From: Amaricoccus sp047275745
GTDB lineage: Bacteria; Pseudomonadota; Alphaproteobacteria; Rhodobacterales; Rhodobacteraceae
Assembly: GCF_047275745.1 (NCBI RefSeq)
Contig: NZ_JBKQWU010000015.1
Coordinates: forward strand, 1-64,000
Direction: 5' to 3'
Length of the DNA: 64,000 bases
Shown here piece after piece: positions 32,584-40,624 of the stretch. The notes beneath the pieces were generated by a model that was not told where the DNA came from, did not search any database, and saw nothing but the letters and a program-made list of their open reading frames with translations. Each line of letters opens with the position of its first letter. The first letter of the stretch is position 1. The translations under genes and the position numbers were made by a program.

Positions 32584-34626
32584 TCATCCTTCCGCCGCCG
32601 GGAAGTCGAGACCCGCCGCCTCCAGCGCGGTCAGCACCGCCCGATCCCGGCCATAGACGTCGTCGCGGTAGCGGATCGCCCCGCCGTCATCGACGAAAAC
32701 CGTGCGGTAGACGATGTTGACCGCGATCGGATGCGTGAGCTTCACCGTCTTCTCCGACCCGGCCGCGACCCAGCCGTCGAAGGCCGCCTCCGGATCGCTG
32801 ACCTGATCCCGCAGCAGGAGCCGGGCGAAGCCGTCGGGGTCCTGGACCCGGATGCAGCCGTTCGAATAGGCGCGCGCGTCGCGGGCGAAATACTCGCGGT
32901 GCGGCGTGTCGTGCATGTAGATCGCATGCACGTTCGGGAACATGAACTTGACCTTGCCGAGCGCGTTGCCGTCGCTCGGGATCTGCCGGATGCGGAACGG
33001 GAAACTGTCGCCCAGCGACGCCCAGTCGATGAGCCGCGGATCGATTACCGTGCCCGACCGGGTCATGAGCTGCATGTTGGACCGCGCCAGAACGCCGGGA
33101 TCGCGGCGGAGCCGCGGCACCAGGTCGCGCTTGGCGATGCTGCTCGGCACATTCCAGGTCGGGTTCACGACCATGTAGCTCATGACCTCGGAGAATTCGG
33201 TCGTCCGGGTCTCGCGCGCTTCGCCGACCACCGTCTTCGTGGTCCAGACCGGAGTTCCGTTCTCGTAGACCCGGGCGCTGTAGTCGGGAATGTTCACCAT
33301 GACGTAGCGCGGCCCGAGATCGTGATTGAGCCAGCGCAGCCGTTCGAGGTTGACCACCACCTGCCCGAGGCGATCGCGGGGCGAGGCGTTGATCTGGACG
33401 AGCGTATGCTGGCCCACGACGCCATCGTCGTTGAGCCCGTGGTCGCGCTGGAAGGCCCTGACCTCGGCTTCGAGCGCCGCGTCGAAACGGTCCGTGCTCG
33501 CGATCTGCTCCGAGCCAGCGTCCATCGGGGCGGTCTCCGGCGCGACCCCGGCGGCTTCGAGGCTGTCCGCCTCGGTGGGAGTGGCTTCGGCGCTGGCGTC
33601 ACCGGGACTGGTGTCCGCGGAACGGATGTCCTCGGGGCTGGTGGGTCTGGCAGCCTCGTATCCCATCCGGGCCAGCCGCGCCCGCAGTTCCCCGACACGG
33701 GCGCCCGTCTCGCCCGCGCGCAGCGTCGGCCCGCCGCTGACCGCGGCGCCCCAGGCGTCCTCCGCCAACAGGGTTTCGAGCCGGGCCTTCTCGGCGATCA
33801 GCCGGGCGTATTCCGGGGAATCCGGCGCCAGTTCCGCCAGCACTTCGCCGACCGGCGCGGCGGCGAGCCGGCCGAGCAGCGCGTCGGGGGTGAGCCGGAT
33901 CGGCGCGATCGCGATCTCCGGATCGACCGCCGACGGCGTCAGGACACCGGAATCGAGATCCCGCGCGTAACCGAGGAAGGCGCGGGTCGCCGCGACCTCG
34001 CGCGGTGCCTCGCCCGCGGCGGAGAAGAGCCCGGCCAGCCCCTCGGCATCGTAGCGCGCGGCCGGCATCGCCTGCGCCGGGGCCGCCCGGAGCGCGGCGA
34101 CGAGCGTATCGAGATCGGCCGTGTTCCAGTACGGGGTGAAATCCCGCTTCGCATAGAAATCCTCGATCGCCACGCGCTCGGCATCGCCAAGCGACGCCGT
34201 TCCGGCGAGAATTCCGTCGCGGAACGCGGCCTGCTCCGGCGAAAGCGGCGGAACCGGCACCTGCGTCGGCTCCGTTCCGGGATGGGTCACGTCGCCGCCC
34301 AGCTCAGGCGTCGTGACGCCGGCCGGCGTCACCGCGGCGGCGCCCATCGTCGGCTTCGTCGTCGTGGCCGTCGTCGCGTCCGTCGCGGTCGCCGTGTTCG
34401 CAGCCGCGATCAGGCTCTCGTCGACGCTCGCATCGACCGCGGGCACATCCGGCAGCACCACTTCCGTCGAGGCACCCGCCACCGGATTCGGTGACGACAC
34501 CTGCGCGGCCCCCTCCGAGACCCCCGGTGCGACCCCCGGTGCGCCTCCCTGTGCAATCGCCGCCTCGCACCCGAGCCCCGCGAGCAGCAGGGCCCCGAGA
34601 ACACGCGCCTTCCGTCCTGAAGCCAT
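32584..34626 (-). CDS. YcbB/LdtD-type L,D-transpeptidase
   Basis: This 680-residue protein has a signal peptide (1-26, ending AIAQ) and a long Thr/Ala/Asp-rich linker. A helical domain follows (about 85-230), then a peptidoglycan-binding repeat (LEAEVRAFQRDHGLNDDGVVGQHTL) and a YkuD catalytic domain (about 410-600). The active site is HDTPHREYF followed by AYSNGCIRV, with the nucleophile Cys near 591. Such enzymes form 3-3 crosslinks in peptidoglycan in the periplasm. The start has GGAG next to the ATG. Between about 290 and 350 is a Glu/Thr/Ser/Asp-rich stretch inserted before the binding repeat. It is divergent from a DUF882 gene, the reverse-acting enzyme type. Confidence 0.93.
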   Translation of the reverse strand: MASGRKARVLGALLLAGLGCEAAIAQGGAPGVAPGVSEGAAQVSSPNPVAGASTEVVLPDVPAVDASVDESLIAAANTATATDATTATTTKPTMGAAAVTPAGVTTPELGGDVTHPGTEPTQVPVPPLSPEQAAFRDGILAGTASLGDAERVAIEDFYAKRDFTPYWNTADLDTLVAALRAAPAQAMPAARYDAEGLAGLFSAAGEAPREVAATRAFLGYARDLDSGVLTPSAVDPEIAIAPIRLTPDALLGRLAAAPVGEVLAELAPDSPEYARLIAEKARLETLLAEDAWGAAVSGGPTLRAGETGARVGELRARLARMGYEAARPTSPEDIRSADTSPGDASAEATPTEADSLEAAGVAPETAPMDAGSEQIASTDRFDAALEAEVRAFQRDHGLNDDGVVGQHTLVQINASPRDRLGQVVVNLERLRWLNHDLGPRYVMVNIPDYSARVYENGTPVWTTKTVVGEARETRTTEFSEVMSYMVVNPTWNVPSSIAKRDLVPRLRRDPGVLARSNMQLMTRSGTVIDPRLIDWASLGDSFPFRIRQIPSDGNALGKVKFMFPNVHAIYMHDTPHREYFARDARAYSNGCIRVQDPDGFARLLLRDQVSDPEAAFDGWVAAGSEKTVKLTHPIAVNIVYRTVFVDDGGAIRYRDDVYGRDRAVLTALEAAGLDFPAAEG

Positions 34627-34910
34627 CTCCGCTCCTGCCTCGCCGTCCGGGACCCGCCTTCCTGGCTCGCCCTCCGGGCCTTGTTTTGCAGGCCAGCGTA
34701 ACCGCCTTCGGTGCCCCTAGGCAAGATTTCCAAGGGCGCCCGCGTGCAGAACGTCCTGTAAGGTACGGGTACGCAACGAAAAGTGATCGGCGGATTTCCG
34801 CCTATGTTCGGCGCGGGCATCGCCGGGGTTGGCAGGTTCGCGCCGGTATGGCAGCTTCGGAGGCAAGGGACGGTCAAAAATGTCCCGCGGGCACATATCG
34901 AGGCAGTGAA

Positions 34911-35468
34911 ATGAATATCGACGAGATCAAACCGTCGCGCCGGGCGATCCTTGGCGTTTTCGCAGGACTATGCACCGTGGCCGCGGCGCCGGTCTACGCG
35001 CGCGCTCCGGGGCTCATGCGCAAGGCGGGCAAGACCCGTTCCATCTCCATGTACAGCCAGCGTACCGGCGAATCGATCAAGACGATCTACCATGTCGACG
35101 GGAAGTACATCCCCGAGGCCATGTCCGAGATCAGCTATTTCATGCGGGACTGGCGCCAGAACGAGGTGCGGGCCTACGACCCCAACAACATCGACAACCT
35201 GGCCGCGACGCTCGCGCTCATGGAGACGAGCGAGCCGTATCTTATGATCTCGGGCTACCGCACGCCCCGGACCAACCGGATGCTGCGCGGCGCCGCCAGC
35301 AATTCCTACCACATGCGCGCCATGGCCGCCGACATCCGGCTGAAGAGCCGCGACGTGCGCACGATCCAGCGCGCGGCGCTCAGGTGCAACGGCGGCGGCG
35401 TCGGCTATTACCGGCGGTCGAACTTCGTGCATATCGACTGCGGCCCGGTCCGGACCTGGAACGGCTGA
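34911..35468 (+). CDS. DUF882/MepK-like peptidoglycan endopeptidase, Tat-exported
   Basis: This 185-residue protein has a twin-arginine signal (SRRAILGVFAG, cleavage near YARA) and a DUF882 (peptidase M15 group) domain. Zinc-site residues are visible in ISGYRTPRTN, SYHMRAMAADIRL and NFVHIDCGPVRTW. E. coli YcbK (MepK) of this family cuts 3-3 crosslinks and is also a Tat substrate. GAGGCAG precedes the ATG at 34911; the long upstream frame is spurious. It is transcribed away from the YcbB-type transpeptidase gene from a shared 284-nt gap, where I could not pick a clear promoter. A strong hairpin follows its stop. Confidence 0.92.
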   Translation: MNIDEIKPSRRAILGVFAGLCTVAAAPVYARAPGLMRKAGKTRSISMYSQRTGESIKTIYHVDGKYIPEAMSEISYFMRDWRQNEVRAYDPNNIDNLAATLALMETSEPYLMISGYRTPRTNRMLRGAASNSYHMRAMAADIRLKSRDVRTIQRAALRCNGGGVGYYRRSNFVHIDCGPVRTWNG

Positions 35469-35517
35469 TCAGGGGGCGGTGAAGGCCGCCCGCTTCCCCG
35501 GATGCCCGCCGAGAACC

Positions 35518-35548
35518 GGGCGAACTCGGGGCCGCCCCGAGTTCGCCC
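35518..35548. terminator. 14-bp perfect hairpin between convergent DUF882 and proA genes
   Basis: The arms 35518-35531 and 35535-35548 are perfectly complementary over 14 bp with a 3-nt loop (CCG). The hairpin lies 50 nt after the DUF882 stop and 51 nt before the proA stop, so it could stop both transcripts. Neither side has a T-run, which makes an intrinsic terminator uncertain; it may instead protect 3' ends or block read-through with Rho. Confidence 0.5.
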
Positions 35549-35598
35549 TCGATGCCGAACGGACGGTTCATCCCGCCCGCGTTCACCGCGCTCGCGGG

Positions 35599-36864
35599 TC
35601 AGGCGCGGATGGCGCCGTCCCCTTCCACGAGATATTTGAAGCTCGTCAGCTGCTCCGCGCCGACGGGCCCGCGCGCGTGGAGCTTGCCCGTGGCGATGCC
35701 GATCTCGGCGCCCATGCCGAATTCGCCGCCGTCCGCGAACTGTGTCGAGGCGTTACGCATGAGAATCGCGCTGTCGAGGCGCTGGAAGAAGCGCTCCGCC
35801 ACCGCGTCGTCCTCGGTGATCACGCAATCGGTGTGATTCGACCCGAAGCGCCGGATATGCTCGATCGCGCCGTCGACGCCATCGACCAGCCGGGCCGCGA
35901 TGATGCTGTCGAGATATTCGCGCCCCCAGTCATCCTCGCCCGCCGGGACCACGCCCGGCAGCGCCTGCAGGTCGTCGTCGCCCCGGACCTCGACCCCGGC
36001 GCCGATGAGATCCGCGATGAAGGGCGCGCCCTCGGCCTCGAAGAAGGCGCGGTCGATCAGCAGGCATTCCGCCGCGCCGCAGATGCCGGTGCGCCGGGTT
36101 TTCGCGTTCAGGATGACCTTGCGCGCCTTGGCGAGATCGGCGGCCTTGTCGACATAGACATGCACGATGCCTTCGAGATGCGCGAAGACCGGCACGCGCG
36201 CCTCGGCCTGGACGCGGCCGACGAGGCTCTTGCCGCCGCGGGGCACGATGACGTCGATATGTTCGACCATTCCAAGCATCTCGCCCACCGCCTCACGGTC
36301 GCGCGTGGGCACGATCTGGATGCTGGCCGCCGTCAGGTTCGCGGCCTCCAGCCCCTGGACGAGGCAGGCATGAATGACCTGCGACGTGCGGAAACTCTCG
36401 GAGCCGCCGCGCAGGATCGCGGCGTTGCCGGCCTTGAGGCAGAGCGCGCCCGCGTCCGCGGTCACATTGGGCCGGCTCTCGAAGATGACGCCGATCACGC
36501 CGATCGGTGTGCGTACCCGGCGGATGCGCAGGCCGTTCGGCCGGTCCCATTCGGTGAGCACGGCGCCGACCGGATCGGGCTGCGCGGCGATGGCGCGGAG
36601 CCCGTCGACCATGCCGCGGATGCGCTCCTCGTCGAGTTCGAGCCGGTCGAGCATCGCGCCCGACAGGCCCTTCGCCCGCGCATCCGCCATATCGGCGGCG
36701 TTCGCGGTGAGAATCTCCTCGCGCCGGTCCCAGATCGCCTGAGCGGCGGCGCTGAGCGCCATGTCCTTCTGCTCGGAAGACGCATAGGCGAGCTCGCGGG
36801 AGGCGGCGCGCGCCGCGATCCCGATCTCCCGCATCTCGGCCTTGACGCCGAAGGTCCCGTCCAT
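35599..36864 (-). CDS. proA: Glutamate-5-semialdehyde dehydrogenase (gamma-glutamyl phosphate reductase)
   Basis: This 421-residue NADPH-dependent enzyme reduces gamma-glutamyl phosphate in proline synthesis. The aldehyde-dehydrogenase-fold motifs include PIGVIGVIFESRPNVTADAGALCLKAGNAAILRGGSE, VPRGGKSLVG, and the catalytic Cys region NAKTRRTGICGAAECLL. SNHTDCVITED and NASTQFADGGEFGMGAEIGIATGKLHARGPVG complete the signature. It lies 21 nt after proB, in the normal order obg-proB-proA. Confidence 0.97.
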   Translation of the reverse strand: MDGTFGVKAEMREIGIAARAASRELAYASSEQKDMALSAAAQAIWDRREEILTANAADMADARAKGLSGAMLDRLELDEERIRGMVDGLRAIAAQPDPVGAVLTEWDRPNGLRIRRVRTPIGVIGVIFESRPNVTADAGALCLKAGNAAILRGGSESFRTSQVIHACLVQGLEAANLTAASIQIVPTRDREAVGEMLGMVEHIDVIVPRGGKSLVGRVQAEARVPVFAHLEGIVHVYVDKAADLAKARKVILNAKTRRTGICGAAECLLIDRAFFEAEGAPFIADLIGAGVEVRGDDDLQALPGVVPAGEDDWGREYLDSIIAARLVDGVDGAIEHIRRFGSNHTDCVITEDDAVAERFFQRLDSAILMRNASTQFADGGEFGMGAEIGIATGKLHARGPVGAEQLTSFKYLVEGDGAIRA

Positions 36865-36885
36865 GTCGTCTCTCCCCTTCGCGCG

Positions 36886-38088
36886 TCAGAGCGCCATGTC
36901 GTCGCGGTGAACGAGCGCCGCCCGGCCCGGATAGCCGAGCAGTTCCGCGATCCTGTTGGACCGATGGCCCATGATGCGCCGGGCCTCATCCGAATCATAG
37001 CCCGCGAGCGCCTTCGCAACCACCTCGCCGTCCGGCCCGGCGATCTCGACCGGATCGCCGCGCAAGAAGCCGCCGTCGATCGCGCGCACGCCCGCCGGCA
37101 GCAGTGACTTGCCCCGTTCGAGCGCCGCGAGCGCGCCCGCGTCGATGGTGAGCCGCCCCTTCGGCTTCATGCCTAGAATCCAGCGCTTGCGCGCCGCGCG
37201 CGGGTCGCCCACGGGCTCGAACCAGGTGCAGTTCGCCCCCTCCTCCAGCGCCCGGATCGGCCGGTCGATGGCGCCGAGGCTGATCGACATCGCGCAGCCC
37301 GCCCGCGTCGCCACACGGGCCGCCAGAAGCTTGGTCTTCATCCCGCCCTTCGACAGCGCCGAGCCGGTCCCGCCCGCCATCGCCTCGATCGCGGGCGTGA
37401 TGCGCTCGACCACCTCGAACCGCCGCGCCGAGGCGTCGTCGCGCGGATTGGCGGTATAGAGTCCGTCCACGTCCGAGAGCAGCAGGAGGTGATCGGCGCT
37501 CGCCATGCTCGCGACCTGCGCGGCGAGGCGGTCATTGTCGCCGTAGCGGATCTCGTCGGTCGCGACCGTGTCGTTCTCGTTCACGATCGGCACGACACCG
37601 AGTTCCAAGAGCGTGCCGAGCGTGCGGCGCGAGTTGAGATAGCGCCGGCGCCGCTCGCTGTCCTCGAGCGTGACGAGGATCTGCGCCGTGGTGATGCCAT
37701 GCGGCGCCAGCACCGTCTCATAGGCCTGGGCGAGCCGGATCTGCCCCACCGCCGCCGCCGCCTGGCTCTGTTCGAGCGACAGCGCGGTCGCCGGCAGGCC
37801 GAGGACACGGCGGCCGAGCGCGATCGAGCCGGAGGACACGAGGATCACCTGCTTACCGCGTCGGCGCAGGTCGGCGACATCGGCGGCGAGCCCTTCGACC
37901 CATTTCATCCGGAGCCCGCCGGTCTCCTGCGAGACGAGCAGCGCCGATCCGATCTTGACCACCACGCGCCTGGCGCGCGCGAGCCGCTCGGCGGAGCCGG
38001 AACCCGCCGTGTCTCCGGCGAGCCTCGCACCCGTGACGGTCCCGGCGTTGCTTCCAGCCATGGTCCCGGGCCGCGTCAGGGAGTCCAC
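36886..38088 (-). CDS. proB: Glutamate 5-kinase
   Basis: This 400-residue enzyme phosphorylates glutamate in the first step of proline synthesis. It has an amino-acid kinase domain (about 38-290; RVVVKIGSALL, VSSGSIALGRR, IPIVNENDTVATDEIRYGDNDRLAAQVA-like and LLLLSDVDGLYTANPR) and a C-terminal PUA domain (about 310-395). The GTG start at 38088 has GGGAG eight bases upstream and overlaps the obg stop by 13 nt. The first 35 residues before the kinase core are Gly/Ala/Ser-rich; an ATG at codon 10 is the alternative start. Confidence 0.96.
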   Translation of the reverse strand: MDSLTRPGTMAGSNAGTVTGARLAGDTAGSGSAERLARARRVVVKIGSALLVSQETGGLRMKWVEGLAADVADLRRRGKQVILVSSGSIALGRRVLGLPATALSLEQSQAAAAVGQIRLAQAYETVLAPHGITTAQILVTLEDSERRRRYLNSRRTLGTLLELGVVPIVNENDTVATDEIRYGDNDRLAAQVASMASADHLLLLSDVDGLYTANPRDDASARRFEVVERITPAIEAMAGGTGSALSKGGMKTKLLAARVATRAGCAMSISLGAIDRPIRALEEGANCTWFEPVGDPRAARKRWILGMKPKGRLTIDAGALAALERGKSLLPAGVRAIDGGFLRGDPVEIAGPDGEVVAKALAGYDSDEARRIMGHRSNRIAELLGYPGRAALVHRDDMAL

Positions 38089-39116
38089 GGCGCACGCTCC
38101 CGCCGCGCATCCTCCGTGATGGCGCGGCTCTCATGAATGATGGCGCGGAGCGCGCGGAGGATCTCGGTGACGCCTTCGCCGCTCGCCCCGGAGAGCGCGA
38201 ATATCTTCTGGCCGCCGCTCGCCTCACCCAGCGCGTCGAGCGCCGCGTCGCGGGCTTCCGGATCGAGGGCGTCCACCTTGTTGAGCGCGGTGATCCGCGG
38301 CTTCCGCGCCAGCCCCTCGCCGTAAAGCTCCAGCTCCTCGATGATCACCCGGTAATCCTCGACCAGCGTCTCCGAGGTTCCGTCGAGGAGATGCAGCAGC
38401 ACCGCGCAGCGTTCGACATGGCCGAGGAACAGATCGCCGAGCCCCTTGCCCTCATGCGCCCCCTCGATCAGCCCCGGAATGTCGGCGAGCACGAATTCCG
38501 CGCCATCGACGCTCACCACGCCGAGGTTCGGGTGAAGCGTCGTGAAGGGATAATCGGCGATCTTCGGCTTCGCATTCGAGGTCGCGGCGAGAAAGGTGGA
38601 CTTGCCCGCGTTCGGCAGTCCGACGAGCCCCGCGTCGGCGATGAGCTTCAGCCGCAGCCAGATGGTGCGCTCGACGCCCTCCTGCCCGGGATTGGCGAGC
38701 CGGGGCGCCTGATTGGTCGAGGTCTTGAACCGGAGGTTGCCCCAGCCGCCATTGCCGCCCTTCCCAAGCAGCACCCGCTGGCCGACATGGGTCAGATCGG
38801 CGATCAGCGTCTCGCCATCCTCCTCCAGGATCTCGGTCCCGACCGGAACCTTCAGCACGACATCCTCGGCGCTCTTGCCGGTGCGCTGCGCGCCCATGCC
38901 GTGCTGGCCGTTCTTCGCGAAGAAATGCTGCTGGTAGCGGTAGTCGATCAGGGTGTTGAGCCCCTCCACCGCCTCGGCCCAGACATCGCCGCCCGCGCCG
39001 CCATCGCCGCCGTCGGGACCGCCGAATTCGATGAACTTCTCCCGCCGGAAGCTGACGCAACCCTGCCCGCCCGAGCCGGAACGGAGATGTACGCGGGCCA
39101 GATCGAGGAACTTCAC
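38076..39116 (-). CDS. obgE: Obg/CgtA ribosome-associated GTPase
   Basis: This 346-residue GTPase acts in large-subunit assembly and stress signalling. It has the glycine-rich Obg fold (1-158; GGPDGGDGGAGGDVW, GKGGNGGWGN) and the G domain from about 160 (GLPNAGKSTFL, DIPGLIEGAHEGKGLG, LNKVD). It starts with GTG in a GTGA overlap with the upstream GNAT gene, with GGAGG nearby, so the two are coupled. The order rplU-rpmA-(GNAT)-obg-proB-proA is typical for alphaproteobacteria. Confidence 0.97.
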   Translation of the reverse strand: MKFLDLARVHLRSGSGGQGCVSFRREKFIEFGGPDGGDGGAGGDVWAEAVEGLNTLIDYRYQQHFFAKNGQHGMGAQRTGKSAEDVVLKVPVGTEILEEDGETLIADLTHVGQRVLLGKGGNGGWGNLRFKTSTNQAPRLANPGQEGVERTIWLRLKLIADAGLVGLPNAGKSTFLAATSNAKPKIADYPFTTLHPNLGVVSVDGAEFVLADIPGLIEGAHEGKGLGDLFLGHVERCAVLLHLLDGTSETLVEDYRVIIEELELYGEGLARKPRITALNKVDALDPEARDAALDALGEASGGQKIFALSGASGEGVTEILRALRAIIHESRAITEDARRERAPWTP

Positions 39117-39673
39117 CGCCCGCCTCCTACGAAACTGCCCGCCTCGCGGCGATAGCGGAAGGTGGGCACCATCGCCGCGCGCGCGACCGAATGCGCCTCT
39201 CCCGCGCCGAGCCAGGCGAATCCCGCCCGTGTCAGCGCCCGCGCCGCGCGTTCGTTGTCCTGAAAGACCTGCGCGACCAGAACCGGAATCCCGGCCGCGT
39301 CGGCGAAGTCCACGATCGCGTGCACCGCCTCGGAGGCGTAGCCCGCGCCCCAGAAGGCGGGCGCGATCCAGTAGCCGAGCTCCGCCGTGCCGTCGCCGAG
39401 CACCTTGATCGCGCTCGTCCCGATCAGGCCGTTCTCCTCGTCGGCGCCGCTGTCGATCGCCCAGACCAGCTCGCGGCCCTCGCGGCGGCGCACCCGCTCG
39501 ATGAAGGCGTCGGCGAGGCCGGGCGGATAGGGATGCGGGACACCGGTCGTCATCTTCGCCACCCGCGCGTCGCTCGCATAGAGGCTGATCAGCGCGGCAT
39601 CGGCCGGCCGGAGCCGCCGGAGCCGGAGCCGGGCGGTGGCGAGGTCATCCTGATGCAGCGTGATCTCGGACAT
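39113..39673 (-). CDS. GNAT acetyltransferase, RimJ/RimL-like
   Basis: This 186-residue protein is a GNAT-fold acyltransferase of the Acetyltransf_3 type. The start TARLRLRRLRPADA, the central LGYWIAPAFWGAGYASEAVHAIVDFA (acetyl-CoA loop QGxGxA-like, here WGAGYA) and VFQDNERAARALTRAGF identify it. Members acetylate ribosomal protein N-termini or small amines; the substrate here is unknown. It lies between rpmA and obg, after an intrinsic terminator, and overlaps obg by 4 nt. Confidence 0.9.
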   Translation of the reverse strand: MSEITLHQDDLATARLRLRRLRPADAALISLYASDARVAKMTTGVPHPYPPGLADAFIERVRRREGRELVWAIDSGADEENGLIGTSAIKVLGDGTAELGYWIAPAFWGAGYASEAVHAIVDFADAAGIPVLVAQVFQDNERAARALTRAGFAWLGAGEAHSVARAAMVPTFRYRREAGSFVGGGR

Positions 39674-39687
39674 GACGGAAACCCCGA

Positions 39688-39725
39688 TCCGAAAAGCAGA
39701 AGGCCGGCGTCTCCGCCGGCCTTCT
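39688..39725 (-). terminator. Intrinsic terminator after rpmA
   Basis: A 12-bp perfect stem (39698-39709 with 39714-39725) and a 4-nt loop are followed on the minus strand by GCTTTTC. It lies 28 nt after the rpmA stop and just ahead of the GNAT start, so it would separate the ribosomal protein genes from the GNAT-obg-proBA genes, at least in part. Confidence 0.8.
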
Positions 39726-39752
39726 GGGAGATATTCTGCCCCTGGGACCGGC

Positions 39753-40022
39753 TTACTCGGCGGCCTCCGCCACCGGAAGCACCGATACGAAGGTACGCCC
39801 CTTCAACCCCTTGTGAAAGGTGACGGTTCCCTCGGTCACGGCGAAGATCGTGTGGTCCCGGCCGAGGCCGACACCCGCGCCCGGCCACCACTTCGTGCCG
39901 CGCTGGCGGACCACGATGTTGCCGGGAATGACGCGCTCGCCACCGAACTTCTTGACGCCGAGCCGACGTCCCTTGCTGTCGCGGCCGTTCCGGGACGAGC
40001 CGCCTGCCTTTTTATGTGCCAT
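39753..40022 (-). CDS. rpmA: 50S ribosomal protein L27
   Basis: This 89-residue protein is a complete L27 (MAHKKAGGSSRNGRDS, RRLGVKKFGGERVIPGNIVVRQRGTKW). The N-terminal tail has no processing extension and would reach the peptidyl-transferase centre. It follows rplU by 13 nt and is followed by an intrinsic terminator. Confidence 0.99.
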   Translation of the reverse strand: MAHKKAGGSSRNGRDSKGRRLGVKKFGGERVIPGNIVVRQRGTKWWPGAGVGLGRDHTIFAVTEGTVTFHKGLKGRTFVSVLPVAEAAE

Positions 40023-40035
40023 CGAACCCTACTCC

Positions 40036-40413
40036 TCACTCGGCCGCGTCGGCGCCGTTCTTGTCCTCGCCCGACTTTTCCTCACCGGACCTTCCCTGGC
40101 CCGAGGCGAGGATCTCGGTGATCCGCACGCGGGTGAGCTGCTGCCGGTGCCCGCGGGTGCGCTGCGACGAATGCTTGCGCCGCCGCTTGACGAAGGAGAT
40201 CACCTTCGGACCCTTGGTCTGCTCCAGCACCTCGGCCTTCACGATCGCGCCTTCCACGAGCGGGGCGCCGATCGTCACGGACTCGCCGCCGAGCACGAGC
40301 ACTTCGTTGAACTCGACCGTCTCGCCGGCCTCGGCCGAGAGCTTCTCGACCAGAAAGACATCGTTCTTGGCGACCTTGTATTGCTTGCCGCCAGTCTTCA
40401 CCACCGCGAACAT
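40036..40413 (-). CDS. rplU: 50S ribosomal protein L21
   Basis: This 125-residue protein starts MFAVVKTGGKQYKV and holds the L21 core KRRRKHSSQRTRGHRQQLTRVRI. The C-terminal 25 residues are a Gly/Lys/Asp/Glu extension seen in several alphaproteobacterial L21 proteins. GGAG precedes the ATG at 40413; the upstream open frame is not coding. It is first in the rplU-rpmA unit and has a promoter about 140 nt upstream. Confidence 0.98.
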   Translation of the reverse strand: MFAVVKTGGKQYKVAKNDVFLVEKLSAEAGETVEFNEVLVLGGESVTIGAPLVEGAIVKAEVLEQTKGPKVISFVKRRRKHSSQRTRGHRQQLTRVRITEILASGQGRSGEEKSGEDKNGADAAE

Positions 40414-40548
40414 TCGCGTCTCCTTCGTATCCCGCGTCCTGTGGCCCCGGCTTCGCCGGCGTTTCGCGGAGCCCATCGGTCCCGCGCCTCGAACTGCGCT
40501 TTCACAAAGCCATACCTCCCGCCACCCATCGAGGGCCCGGGAGAGGCG

Positions 40549-40577
40549 TCTATCGCGAAACTCGCGTGGCCTGTCAA
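40549..40577 (-). promoter_or_regulatory. rplU: Promoter of rplU-rpmA
   Basis: On the minus strand a perfect TTGACA (40577-40572) is followed after exactly 17 nt by GATAGA (40554-40549). The -35 box is the end of the last unit of a 13-bp tandem repeat. Transcription would begin near 40542, leaving a leader of about 130 nt. Confidence 0.6.
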
Positions 40578-40624
40578 GCTCTGGCGTCAAGCTCTGGCGT
40601 CAAGCTTCGGCGTCAGGCTTCCAC
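40573..40624. repeat. Four tandem copies of a 13-bp repeat, each with a TTGAC element
   Basis: Units start at 40573, 40586, 40599 and 40612. The first two are identical (GTCAAGCTCTGGC), the third differs at two bases and the fourth is more diverged and overlaps the mscS stop codon. Read on the minus strand, the first three units end in CTTGAC, so each offers a -35-like TTGAC in front of rplU. Confidence 0.9.
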
